64,000 nt of DNA, taken from positions 116,745 to 180,744 of the forward strand of contig JBPBQV010000010.1 in assembly GCA_050955045.1 (NCBI GenBank), written 5' to 3'. Below are positions 17,605 through 25,985 of this stretch, piece after piece. Position numbers and translations under genes: made by a program. The DNA is from Mucilaginibacter_A sp050955045. Its GTDB lineage: Bacteria > Bacteroidota > Bacteroidia > Sphingobacteriales > Sphingobacteriaceae. The notes beneath the pieces were generated by a model. It saw nothing but the letters and a program-made list of their open reading frames with translations, was not told the origin of the DNA and did no database searches. Each line of letters opens with the position of its first letter. Position 1 is the stretch's first letter.

Positions 17605-17817
17605 ATGGAAAGCATCATTATTCATTCAAGCAATAAAAAAGACCTTGATTTGCTACAATATCTTGCAGAAAAGATGGGACTTAAAACACAAGTTCTGAAT
17701 CAATCAGAAAAAGAAGATATAGTGATGATGAAAGTTATTCAAGAAAATGATCCTACAGAAAATTTAAATTTAGAAGATGCTGTAGCTTATTATCAAACCT
17801 TAGATAAAGCAAAATAA
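17605..17817 (+). CDS. putative antitoxin of RelE/ParE module
   Basis: Small acidic protein of 70 residues directly before a RelE/ParE-type toxin, separated by one base. N-terminal MESIIIHSSNKKDLDLLQYLAEKMGLK is a beta-strand then helix seen in many small Bacteroidota antitoxins; the C-terminal half (LNLEDAVAYYQTL) would wrap the toxin. Assigned as antitoxin from size, charge and position rather than a strong family match. Confidence 0.7.
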   Translation: MESIIIHSSNKKDLDLLQYLAEKMGLKTQVLNQSEKEDIVMMKVIQENDPTENLNLEDAVAYYQTLDKAK

Positions 17818-17818
17818 T

Positions 17819-18085
17819 GTGCAGCTAATCTATAACAAAAAGTTCTTGAAAGATTTAGCTTCAATTCCTTCCAAACAAAGAATTAAAGTTGAAAAATTAG
17901 TTTTTCAGGAGATTATCGCTTATAAGCACTTATCAGAAATAAAAAACATAAAGAAACTACAGGGTTACGAATTATATCATCGCATCAGAATTGGAGATTA
18001 CCGGATTGGTTTAAAATTCGAGAATGAGATTTTAATTCTGGAACGAATACTTCATCGAAAAGATATTTATAATTTATTCCCTTAA
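17819..18085 (+). CDS. RelE/ParE-family toxin
   Basis: 88-residue basic protein with the RelE/ParE fold. LIYNKKFLKDLASIPSKQRIKVEKLV is the two-helix hairpin, and KKLQGYELYHRIRIGDYRIGLKFENEILILERILHRKDIYNLFP is the beta-sheet, with Arg residues and the terminal HRKDIY typical of RelE-type mRNA interferases. The GTG start at 17819 overlaps the antitoxin stop region (1-base gap); the ATG at 17817 in another frame ends after three codons. The pair is inserted between ftsY and rimO. Whether it cuts mRNA or inhibits gyrase is not readable. Confidence 0.82.
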   Translation: MQLIYNKKFLKDLASIPSKQRIKVEKLVFQEIIAYKHLSEIKNIKKLQGYELYHRIRIGDYRIGLKFENEILILERILHRKDIYNLFP

Positions 18086-18096
18086 TTACATTTTTT

Positions 18097-19455
18097 TTGA
18101 AAACGAAAATATCAACATTAAACAATGTTAAAAAGCCACGTGTAAACGTAGTTACTTTAGGTTGTTCTAAAAATATATACGATTCTGAAATATTAATGGG
18201 TCAGCTGAAAGGCAACTACTTTGATGTAGTGCACGAAAGCGAAAAAGTTGGCCGCAACGATATTGTTGTCATCAACACCTGCGGTTTTATTGATAATGCC
18301 AAGCAGGAATCCATCGATACTATTCTTCAATACAGCGATTTAAAAGCGCAGGGGAAAGTTGGGAAAATAATTGTTACCGGTTGTCTTTCTGAACGCTACA
18401 AACCTGAACTGGAAGCTGAAATACCAAATGTAGATGCTTTTTATGGCACGAATAATTTGCAGGAAATTCTGCAAAACATTGGTGCTGATTATAAATATGA
18501 ATTATTGGGCGAGCGTTTGCTAACCACGCCTTCGCATTTCGCTTATTTTAAAATTGCAGAAGGCTGCAACCGTCCCTGCTCTTTTTGCGCCATTCCGTTA
18601 ATGCGTGGCAAACACGTTTCCACACCAATGGAGCAGCTTGTTTTACAGGCAAAAAAACTGGCTGCAAACGGAACGAAAGAACTGATTGTGATTGCGCAAG
18701 ACCTGACTTATTATGGTTTGGATTTATACGGAAAGCGCAACCTGGATGAATTATTACGCAGAATTTCTGATGTAGAAGGTATCGAATGGATACGTCTGCA
18801 ATACGCTTATCCTTCTGGCTTCCCGATGGAAGTTTTGGATGTGATGAACGAACGCAGCAACATCTGTAATTATCTGGATATGCCGTTGCAACATATTACG
18901 GACAATATGTTACGTTCTATGCGCCGTGGTATCACCAAGCAAAAAACAATTGATGTAGTTAACCAAATTCGTGATAAAGTTCCGGGAATTGCTTTGCGTA
19001 CCACGTTAATTACCGGTTATCCGGGAGAAACCCAACAGGATTTTGAAGAAATGCAGCAATGGGTAATGGATACAAAATTTGATCGTTTGGGTTGTTTCAC
19101 TTATTCGCACGAAGAAAAAACTCATGCTTATGATTTGGTTGATGATGTGCCGGAAGCAATAAAACAGGAACGTTCCGAAGCGATCATGGAAGTGCAGCAA
19201 TTGATTTCCCACGAAAAAAATCATCAGAAAATCGGAGAAACTTTTAAAGTTTTAATCGATAAAATTGAAGGCGATTTTTTAGTTGGAAGAACAGAATTTG
19301 ATTCGCCGGAAGTGGATAACGAGGTTTTGATTGATGCGCGCGAACAATATGCCGTTCCCGGAAGTTTTGTACAGGTAACAATTGATTCGGCAGAAGATTT
19401 TGATTTGTACGGAAAAATCGTTCAGCAGGAAGCAGCAATGCCAAGCTTCGCCTAA
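18097..19455 (+). CDS. rimO: ribosomal protein S12 methylthiotransferase RimO
   Basis: Radical-SAM enzyme that methylthiolates the conserved aspartate of ribosomal protein S12, cytoplasmic, 452 residues. The N-terminal UPF0004 domain begins VNVVTLGCSKNIYDSEILMG and includes NTCGFIDNAKQES; the radical-SAM cysteines are in CNRPCSFCAIP (about 158-168); a TRAM domain closes the protein (IGETFKVLIDKIEGDFLVGRTEFDSPEVDNEV). The CSKN and DNAKQES signatures favour RimO over MiaB. The TTG start at 18097 lies 11 bases after the toxin gene. Confidence 0.95.
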   Translation: MKTKISTLNNVKKPRVNVVTLGCSKNIYDSEILMGQLKGNYFDVVHESEKVGRNDIVVINTCGFIDNAKQESIDTILQYSDLKAQGKVGKIIVTGCLSERYKPELEAEIPNVDAFYGTNNLQEILQNIGADYKYELLGERLLTTPSHFAYFKIAEGCNRPCSFCAIPLMRGKHVSTPMEQLVLQAKKLAANGTKELIVIAQDLTYYGLDLYGKRNLDELLRRISDVEGIEWIRLQYAYPSGFPMEVLDVMNERSNICNYLDMPLQHITDNMLRSMRRGITKQKTIDVVNQIRDKVPGIALRTTLITGYPGETQQDFEEMQQWVMDTKFDRLGCFTYSHEEKTHAYDLVDDVPEAIKQERSEAIMEVQQLISHEKNHQKIGETFKVLIDKIEGDFLVGRTEFDSPEVDNEVLIDAREQYAVPGSFVQVTIDSAEDFDLYGKIVQQEAAMPSFA

Positions 19456-19470
19456 TCTAAAATCTGTAAA

Positions 19471-21066
19471 ATGGATGCAACTTATATTGATTACAAGGCT
19501 ACCAATAGTTTTTCTCCAACCGTTATTCAATATTTAGAAAACGATGCAGCCTTAAAACCTTTTTACAGTTTCCGACCAGATTTAGATGGTTTCCGGCAAT
19601 TGCTTCAACATAAAAAAAACACTTGTAAAAGAAGCATTTTAACAGAAACGCTTCAAGATCAATACAAAAAACTACCGGTAAAAGAAGTATCTGAACTAAC
19701 GCAGATTCATCTTGATTTACTGAAACAGGAAAATACTTTTACCGTAACTACTGGCCATCAACTCAATATTTTCACCGGTCCGCTTTACTTTATTTTCAAA
19801 ATTGTTACGGCCATTAACCTGGCAAAAGATTTAAAAGTTGAGTTTCCGGATAAAAACTTCGTTCCAATTTATTGGATGGCTTCGGAAGATCATGATTTTG
19901 CAGAGATCAACCACACGCAAATTGGTAGTAAAAAAGTACAATGGAACGAAGAAGTTTCCGGCGCAACAGGTCGGATTTCCACCAAAGGAATCCGACAAGC
20001 TTTAAATGCTTATAAAGGTGTTTTAGGCATTGATCATCACGCAGAAGAACTGGCGCAATTAGTAGAAACAGCTTATACGAAATTTGAAAAATTGGCCGAT
20101 GCAATGCGTTATTTGGTTAATGCTTTGTTCAGCAAATTTGGTTTGGTGATTATTGATGCAGATGATGCGCGTTTAAAACAGGAATTTGCACTGATTATCG
20201 AAAAAGATATTATCCAGCAAAACAGCTTCAAGAATATTTCTGCTACCAACGAAGATTTACAAAAACTTGGCGTTCACATTCAGGTAAATCCACGGGAAAT
20301 TAACTTTTTTTACCTGCTAAACAAAGTACGCGAACGCATCGTTTTTGAAGACAATCAATACAAAGTTTTAAATACGGAAATTGCTTTTTCGGAAGAAAAA
20401 CTGAAAGCAGAAATTGCAGCGCATCCGGAAAGATTTAGTCCGAATGTAGTAATGCGCCCGCTTTATCAGGAAGTAATTTTACCAAATATCGCTTACATCG
20501 GCGGCGGTGCAGAAGTGGTTTACTGGCTGGAACTGAAAGCTAATTTTGATTTCTATAGAGTAGATTTCCCGATTCTCATCCTGCGAAATTCCGGGTTGAT
20601 TGTAAGCAAAAGAGCAACAGATAAAGCTGAAAAAATAGGTTTAAGCTTGTCTGATTTCTTTCAGAATACTACAGTTTTAAAAACCAACTGGATCAAAGCA
20701 AACAGTCAGAATCAGTTACAATTAAAACAGGAATGGCAGGAGTTGAATGCTGTTTTTGACCGGATGAAATTGCAGAACAGCAAGATCGATCCAACTTTAG
20801 GACCATCAACAGAAGCAATTCAAAAGAGACTGGAACATGCTGTTTTTAACCTGGAAAAAAAGTTGGTTAAAGCAGAGAAACGCAATTACGAAACGCGGCT
20901 GAACCAGATCGATCAGGTTAAAGCCGAATTGTTTCCCGGAGGAAGCTTGCAGGAACGTAATGAAAACTTCGGTTTGTTTTATGTGAAACAAGGGCCTGAA
21001 CTGATCGAACAATTGGTGCAGCATTTTAAACCGCTGGATTTTAAATTTACTATTTTAACGGAATAA
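19471..21066 (+). CDS. bshC: bacillithiol biosynthesis cysteine-adding enzyme BshC
   Basis: Putative ligase adding cysteine to glucosaminyl-malate in the last step of bacillithiol synthesis, cytoplasmic, 531 residues. The diagnostic VTTGHQLNIFTGPLYFI (about 91-107) and YWMASEDHDFAEI (about 132-144) are present, with a long C-terminal coiled coil. It lies 15 bases after rimO, likely co-transcribed. Two dispersed-motif copies (19624-19637 and 19677-19690), 53 bases apart and in the same orientation, fall in the poorly conserved segment between residues 50 and 75, encoding CKRSI and VKEVS. Confidence 0.95.
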   Translation: MDATYIDYKATNSFSPTVIQYLENDAALKPFYSFRPDLDGFRQLLQHKKNTCKRSILTETLQDQYKKLPVKEVSELTQIHLDLLKQENTFTVTTGHQLNIFTGPLYFIFKIVTAINLAKDLKVEFPDKNFVPIYWMASEDHDFAEINHTQIGSKKVQWNEEVSGATGRISTKGIRQALNAYKGVLGIDHHAEELAQLVETAYTKFEKLADAMRYLVNALFSKFGLVIIDADDARLKQEFALIIEKDIIQQNSFKNISATNEDLQKLGVHIQVNPREINFFYLLNKVRERIVFEDNQYKVLNTEIAFSEEKLKAEIAAHPERFSPNVVMRPLYQEVILPNIAYIGGGAEVVYWLELKANFDFYRVDFPILILRNSGLIVSKRATDKAEKIGLSLSDFFQNTTVLKTNWIKANSQNQLQLKQEWQELNAVFDRMKLQNSKIDPTLGPSTEAIQKRLEHAVFNLEKKLVKAEKRNYETRLNQIDQVKAELFPGGSLQERNENFGLFYVKQGPELIEQLVQHFKPLDFKFTILTE

Positions 21067-21150
21067 TCATTTCGACCGCAGAGAGAAATCTTCTTCAGAT
21101 AATAAAAGGTAAAATCGCTTCGATGAAGATCCCTCCTATCGTCGGGATGA
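21067..21150. repeat. imperfect inverted repeat (MITE/REP-like)
   Basis: Left arm 21067-21093 (TCATTTCGACCGCAGAG... ending ATCTTC) and right arm 21125-21150 (GAAGATCCCTCC ... CGTCGGGATGA) are about 26 bases each and complementary with several mismatches. The CATTTCGACCG/CGTCGGGATGAC ends look like intergenic repeats I recall from Sphingobacteriaceae genomes. Single copy in this window. Confidence 0.65.
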
Positions 21151-21190
21151 CAAAGCGCAGAAATAGCTAGCTTACAATAACCCCAATTTT

Positions 21191-22273
21191 ATGCTGATTA
21201 AAGAAGCATCCTTAAGAACTTTCATTAAAAACATTTTCTTAAAAATAGGTTGCAGCAAGCAACATGCAGCATTGGCTGCCGATGTTTTATTAAAATCTGA
21301 TTTACGTGGCATAGATTCGCACGGTGTAGCCCGGTTAAGCGGTTATGTAAGATTGTGGGAGAAAAAACGTATTAACCCAACCCCTAATATTCAAATCGTT
21401 CACGAAACGCCAACTACCGCAACGGTTGATGGCGATGCTGGTTTAGGTTTGGTGGTTGCACCTTTTGCCATGCAAATTGCGATAGAAAAGGCGGAAAAAT
21501 ATGGTTCCGGATGGGTTTCCGTTCGTAATTCCAATCATTTTGGTATTGCCGGTTATCATGCTTTGATGGCGGTAGAAAAAGACATGATTGGTTTTGCCAT
21601 GACCAATGCCAGTCCGTTGGTTGCGCCAACTTTTTCTAATGAACGCATGTTGGGCACCAACCCAATGTGTTATGCTTTCCCCGCAGGAAAATATCCGCCG
21701 CTGATTGTAGATATGGCTACTTCTGCAGCAGCAAATGGCAAGCTGGAAATTGCACAACGTGCCGGAAAACCTGTTCCAGAAGGCTGGATTCAGGATGAGA
21801 ACGGCGATTTTACAACCGATCCGTACGCTTTAAAATCCGGCGGTTCTTTGCTTCCTTTAGGTAGTGATCGCGAACATGGCAGCCATAAAGGTTTTGGATT
21901 AAGTGCTACGGTTGATATACTTTCTGCTGTACTTTCCGGTGCAAATTACGGGCCTTGGGTTCCGCCTTTTGTGGCTTATTTGGATCCTGCACCAAATCCT
22001 GTTGGTACTGGAATCGGTCATTTTTTAGGTGCGATGCGTGTAGATGGTTTCCGGCCGGTAGATGAATTTAAAACACATTTGGATAACTGGATTGAACGTT
22101 TTAAATCAGCTAAAACCATCCATCCAGATCAAAAAATAATTATTCCCGGCGAACCTGAACTGGAAGCTGAATTGGATCGTAAAGTAAATGGTATTCCTTT
22201 GGTTGATGCAGTTGCTAAAGATTTGAATGAGTTGGCGGAGAAGTTGGGTGTGGAAAAGTTGAATGGAATTTGA
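21191..22273 (+). CDS. Ldh2/malate-L-lactate dehydrogenase family oxidoreductase
   Basis: NAD(P)-dependent 2-hydroxyacid or ketimine-type dehydrogenase with the Ldh_2 (YlbC/YiaK) fold, cytoplasmic, 360 residues. Landmarks: LKSDLRGIDSHGVARLSGYV (about 37-56, with the catalytic His), SNHFGIAGYHAL (about 115-126), GTNPMCYAFP, and HGSHKGFGLSATVDIL (about 233-248). The start codon and first codons (MLIKEAS) coincide with a dispersed-motif copy at 21196-21209 plus its tail, so the ATG itself is part of the repeat. Substrate not determinable. Confidence 0.9.
   Translation: MLIKEASLRTFIKNIFLKIGCSKQHAALAADVLLKSDLRGIDSHGVARLSGYVRLWEKKRINPTPNIQIVHETPTTATVDGDAGLGLVVAPFAMQIAIEKAEKYGSGWVSVRNSNHFGIAGYHALMAVEKDMIGFAMTNASPLVAPTFSNERMLGTNPMCYAFPAGKYPPLIVDMATSAAANGKLEIAQRAGKPVPEGWIQDENGDFTTDPYALKSGGSLLPLGSDREHGSHKGFGLSATVDILSAVLSGANYGPWVPPFVAYLDPAPNPVGTGIGHFLGAMRVDGFRPVDEFKTHLDNWIERFKSAKTIHPDQKIIIPGEPELEAELDRKVNGIPLVDAVAKDLNELAEKLGVEKLNGI
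21196..21209 (-). repeat. dispersed motif copy supplying a start codon
   Basis: GATTAAAGAAGCAT on plus (one mismatch to the core) preceded by CAATTTTATGCT, the normal tail in minus orientation. The ATG inside that tail is the start codon of the Ldh2-family gene. Confidence 0.75.
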
Positions 22274-22387
22274 TAGGTTAGCATTGTTAGATTAGAAATT
22301 CGAAGTTCAAAGGACAGGATTGCCAATTAGGACCAGCGTTAAATAATTTCAACTAAATTTTTTGCATTTTATAAGTAACAAAACGAT

Positions 22388-23194
22388 ATGAATTTGATTA
22401 CTGAAAAATTTGAGGAAATAACAAAGCGTATTTGGAACGACATAAGTTTCGCTGATTATTATCGTATCCTATACGGAGAAGAATCTATTACTGACTCAAT
22501 TCTTCTTGACCTAGCAAAACAAAACTGGTTCAGCATTAGAATACTTCAAACTCCAAAACATTTAGAACCGAAACTAGGAACAGACTGGGAATGGTATGTA
22601 GGTTCTAATAATTATGGTTGGATTCGATATGCGATTCAAGCTAAAAAATTAAAAACAAGATACAATAATAGATACACCAATTTAAAACACTTTGTAGGAC
22701 CCCATCCTGACAATTATCAAACAAAAAAACTTAGAATATTTGCAAATGATAACTATGCCGTTCCTTTGTACAACTTTTATAACTATTTCCCAGATGCAAC
22801 TGAAGCAGATCATTGGCAATGCAGTAAACCTTTCGATAAAGAATTATTAGGCTGGACGTTTACAACATTGAAAAATGTTGAAACTGCGATAGTAACAAAA
22901 GGTTCACGAACATTTAATAAAATACATAGGCTAAAAGATACATTGCCCATTCGCTGTTTGTTTACTTGCCCTTATTTCCAATCGTTATATCAAGACCGAA
23001 AAACAATTGATTCGGCAGGTGAATTTTTAGGAGAACCTTTTAGAAAAATAGCAACTTTACCGCGGCAGTTTATAAATGCAAGAGAAACTGGAATTTTAAA
23101 AGAGTTTCCAGAGGAATTATATAGCACTCGACTTTACCCAAAGAGAATTGCAATAATTGAACTTACCGATGAAACATGGCAAACACTTCTTTAA
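22388..23194 (+). CDS. putative PD-(D/E)XK nuclease-like protein (DUF6615-like)
   Basis: 268-residue protein without signal peptide. LEPKLGTDWEWYVG (about 59-72) followed by RYAIQAKKLKT (about 80-90) resembles a PD-(D/E)XK active site: Glu60 and Asp66, then Gln84-x-Lys86 at the strand end. TDWEW-type segments occur in DUF6615-family proteins, so I suspect that family; not certain. Single gene with terminators behind it, no partner and no methylase nearby. It looks accessory (isolated, no recognised housekeeping role). A restriction-like or nucleic-acid-sensing role is inference only. Confidence 0.55.
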   Translation: MNLITEKFEEITKRIWNDISFADYYRILYGEESITDSILLDLAKQNWFSIRILQTPKHLEPKLGTDWEWYVGSNNYGWIRYAIQAKKLKTRYNNRYTNLKHFVGPHPDNYQTKKLRIFANDNYAVPLYNFYNYFPDATEADHWQCSKPFDKELLGWTFTTLKNVETAIVTKGSRTFNKIHRLKDTLPIRCLFTCPYFQSLYQDRKTIDSAGEFLGEPFRKIATLPRQFINARETGILKEFPEELYSTRLYPKRIAIIELTDETWQTLL

Positions 23195-23274
23195 ATTCAG
23201 TATTTGTGATCCTACCTTTTAATTTATAAAATTTTCATTTATATCTTGTTTTAAAGTAGTCCCTAAAACATAAA

Positions 23275-23299
23275 AGGTGTAACCCAATAGATTACACCT
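23275..23299. terminator. stem-loop between convergent genes
   Basis: AGGTGTAA (23275-23282) and TTACACCT (23292-23299) form an 8-bp stem with a 9-base loop, between the convergent nuclease-like and lepB genes. Confidence 0.65.
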
Positions 23300-23314
23300 C
23301 CCATATTTTATACC

Positions 23315-23328
23315 GATAAAAGAAGCAT
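23315..23328 (-). repeat. dispersed motif copy, exact core
   Basis: GATAAAAGAAGCAT on plus; the tail in minus orientation is GGTATAAAATATG. It ends 3 bases before the lepB stop codon. Confidence 0.88.
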
Positions 23329-23330
23329 TA

Positions 23331-24446
23331 CTATTTAATCCCCATAAACAAACGTTCCCAACGAATTTTGTGTATAAAAGAAGAAGCTTGCTCATCCCAG
23401 CTCATCCACACAAATAAAGCTTTGCCCACAATGTGATCTTCGGGAACAAAACCCCAGAAACGGCTATCCAAAGAGTTATGGCGGTTATCGCCCATCATCC
23501 AGTAATAATCCATTTTAAAGGTGTAACTGTTGGTTTTTGCTCCGTTGATGTAAATATCGTTTCCGCGTTTTTCCAACTTGTTGTTTTCATACAATTTGAT
23601 AGCGCGTTCGTACATCATGTAATTGGTAGAATCCAGTTTAACCGTCCAGCCTTTTTTCGGGATAATGATTGGGCCGTAATTATCTACGTTCCATTTCAGT
23701 TTGGTATCATGCGGAAAAACCTGCAAATCTGCCTGACCAGGCGGCTGGATATAAGGCGAAATGTAAGTGATGTTGGAATAGCTTTTTAACGTGGGCACAC
23801 TTTCGCGTGGCATAATCCATTCCAAATCTGTTGCGTTTACTTGTCCGTGAGACGGATCGATATGCAGATCATACAAAACCTGCGGATTCAGTTCTTGTCC
23901 GTTTGTACGAACTAAGTAAGAAGTCTGACTTTCCGGTGGCGTAACCGCAGCTTTATTATTGATATAAACCTGCGTGTTAATTAACTTCAACGTATCTCCC
24001 GGCGTTCCCTGACAGCGTTTAATGTAATTTTCCCGTTTATCTACCGGACGGTATAACGGCGAATCGGCATCCATCGGATAATTAAAAACTACTACATCAC
24101 CTTTTTTAACAGAACTCAATCCCGGCAAACGGTAATAAGGCAGTTTGATGCCATCCCAATAAGATTTTACGTCGAAAATCGGCATTGTATGATGTGCAAA
24201 CGGAAAAGAAACCGGCGTCATCGGTGTGCGTGCACCATAATTCACCTTACTTACAAACAAGAAATCGCCTACCAAAAGCGAGCGTTCCATAGAAGGTGTT
24301 GGTATCGTAAAAGCTTCGATAAACAAACCACGAATTAAGGTTGCGGCAACAACGGCAAAGATGATCGCATCAAACCATTCGCGGGTAGCGCTTTTCTTTT
24401 TTTTATTGGGATCTGTAGCAGATTTATTCCAGAATTTCCAGCTCAT
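23331..24446 (-). CDS. lepB: signal peptidase I
   Basis: Inner-membrane serine protease that removes signal peptides, 371 residues. One N-terminal membrane segment (about 25-45) is followed by TIPTPSMERSLLVGD with nucleophile Ser52, and NYIKRCQGTPGD carries the general-base lysine (about residue 142). MGDNRHNSLDSRFWGFVPEDHIVGKA is the C-terminal box E region. The long insert between lysine and box E is usual in Bacteroidota. It follows dapB by 32 bases, in the parA-parB-DUF5683-dapB-lepB group. Confidence 0.96.
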   Translation of the reverse strand: MSWKFWNKSATDPNKKKKSATREWFDAIIFAVVAATLIRGLFIEAFTIPTPSMERSLLVGDFLFVSKVNYGARTPMTPVSFPFAHHTMPIFDVKSYWDGIKLPYYRLPGLSSVKKGDVVVFNYPMDADSPLYRPVDKRENYIKRCQGTPGDTLKLINTQVYINNKAAVTPPESQTSYLVRTNGQELNPQVLYDLHIDPSHGQVNATDLEWIMPRESVPTLKSYSNITYISPYIQPPGQADLQVFPHDTKLKWNVDNYGPIIIPKKGWTVKLDSTNYMMYERAIKLYENNKLEKRGNDIYINGAKTNSYTFKMDYYWMMGDNRHNSLDSRFWGFVPEDHIVGKALFVWMSWDEQASSFIHKIRWERLFMGIK

Positions 24447-24478
24447 TATTTTGTTTTGAAGGCGTGAAAGTAATGTTT

Positions 24479-25231
24479 TTAAGCGTTAAAATTAAACAGA
24501 TCGGCTGCTGTAAAGAATCCTTTACGATCTTTAATCCATTCGGCAGCCAACACAGCTCCCAAAGCAAATCCGGAACGGTTATGAGCGGTGTGTTTAAACT
24601 CGATGGTATCTACTTCTGAATCATAAATGACAGTATGTGTTCCCGGAACATTTTCTATTCGGTGAGATTCAATCAGCAACTGGTTTGGCGTAATTGCAAC
24701 CGGCGAATCATCATTCACCTGACCCGAAACCACATTTATCCATGCTTCTTTTACCGGTATATTTTCGATAATTCCTTCGGCAATCGTAATAGCGGTTCCG
24801 CTTGGCGCATCCAGTTTTTGTGTATGATGAATTTCTTCTACCTGAACTTCGTAATTCGGAAACTGGCTCATCACTTTAGCCAGCATTTTATTGACGTGAA
24901 AGAAAATATTTACGCCAACACTAAAGTTAGAAGCATAAATTAAGGCCGCATTATGCTGTAAACATTCGTTTTTAATAATTTGCAGCTGATCATACCAGCC
25001 AGTTGCACCAACCACAACCGGAACACCGGCGTTAAAACAATGCGCAATGTTGCCCAAAACCGTATGTGGCGTGCTAAACTCAATCGCAACATCAGCTTTT
25101 TGTAGATTTTCGGTAGTAAGATCATGCAAATTATCATGATCTATTTTTAAAACGATTTCGTGTTTTCTTTCGAGGGCAATCTGCTCAATCATTTTGCCCA
25201 TTTTTCCGTATCCGAGTAAAGCTATTTTCAT
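24479..25231 (-). CDS. dapB: 4-hydroxy-tetrahydrodipicolinate reductase
   Basis: NAD(P)H-dependent reductase of lysine/diaminopimelate synthesis, cytoplasmic, 250 residues. The N-terminal ALLGYGKMGKMIEQIA is the dinucleotide-binding loop, VVVGATGWY follows, EIHHTQKLDAPSGTA (about 133-147) is the DapB catalytic signature with paired histidines and lysine, and FKHTAHNRSGFALGAV is the C-terminal signature. An exact core of the dispersed motif with tail (24742-24755) lies within the gene, encoding VKEAW in a variable loop. Confidence 0.96.
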   Translation of the reverse strand: MKIALLGYGKMGKMIEQIALERKHEIVLKIDHDNLHDLTTENLQKADVAIEFSTPHTVLGNIAHCFNAGVPVVVGATGWYDQLQIIKNECLQHNAALIYASNFSVGVNIFFHVNKMLAKVMSQFPNYEVQVEEIHHTQKLDAPSGTAITIAEGIIENIPVKEAWINVVSGQVNDDSPVAITPNQLLIESHRIENVPGTHTVIYDSEVDTIEFKHTAHNRSGFALGAVLAAEWIKDRKGFFTAADLFNFNA

Positions 25232-25235
25232 TAAG

Positions 25236-25313
25236 GTATCAGGTTATGAGCCGTCAGGTATCAGCTGTAAGCAAATCGCAATTAATAAATTTTACCCCAA
25301 GTTTGAACTGATA
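25236..25313. repeat. GGTATCAG repeats in dapB-DUF5683 spacer
   Basis: GGTATCAG occurs at about 25236 and 25256 and its complement CTGATACC at about 25305. This gives a possible hairpin in the 108-base spacer; no T-run. Confidence 0.35.
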
Positions 25314-25339
25314 CCTCATTCCTGGAACCTCATCCCTCC

Positions 25340-25984
25340 TCACCTCATCTGCATGGTCACTTTTAAACCCGGAACAAATCCGCCGTAAGCAAGAGTTGGT
25401 GCATTCATAACTGTGGGCGAGATTTTGAAACCCAAATCGTTATCCATTGTGTAAGAATGCTGAAACTTGGCAGCAATATAAGCATCCACAGTTTGAATTC
25501 CCCAAAAAGCAACGGCACCAATAATGGTTAAATCGCGATTGCGGTGGTAGAAATCCTTGTAAACAATAATAGTTGCTAGAGATGCATTTTTAAATGTTTT
25601 GGTATCACCCAGCCTTCCATTCTGAAGCTCTACCGCCTGTTTTAAATATGCTTTGTAATTGGTTTGCGCCACATAATAAAAGCCACCAAGTGTTATAAAT
25701 CCTCCATAAACGATAGGTAATTTCCAGTATTGCTTATTATAAATTTGGCCAGATCCGGGAAGTATAAGTGATTTGATAACTGCCTTGTGCGGACTATGTG
25801 TGCTATCCGGATGGTAAACTTTATCTTTAGGCTGCTCTGATTTTGGTTTGAAAGGAACCAAAACCGAAGTTGTATCTCCTGCCCTGTTTACCGTATCTTT
25901 TTGCTTATTAAAAGGCTTCTTTTGTGCTTGTGTTGCGGCAGCACAAAAAAACAGTAATAAAAGAAGTAGGACAGATTTACGCAT
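25340..25984 (-). CDS. DUF5683 membrane protein
   Basis: 214-residue envelope protein with a signal peptide (ends AAATQAQ), a polar proline/lysine-rich linker, then HKAVIKSLILPGSGQIYNKQYWKLPIVYGGFITLGGFYYVA, the DUF5683 signature, and two to three membrane segments. It sits one base after parB and before dapB, as in many Bacteroidota; function unknown. A near-copy of the dispersed motif (25956-25969) encodes part of the leucine run of the signal peptide. Confidence 0.88.
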   Translation of the reverse strand: MRKSVLLLLLLFFCAAATQAQKKPFNKQKDTVNRAGDTTSVLVPFKPKSEQPKDKVYHPDSTHSPHKAVIKSLILPGSGQIYNKQYWKLPIVYGGFITLGGFYYVAQTNYKAYLKQAVELQNGRLGDTKTFKNASLATIIVYKDFYHRNRDLTIIGAVAFWGIQTVDAYIAAKFQHSYTMDNDLGFKISPTVMNAPTLAYGGFVPGLKVTMQMR

Positions 25985-25985
25985 A

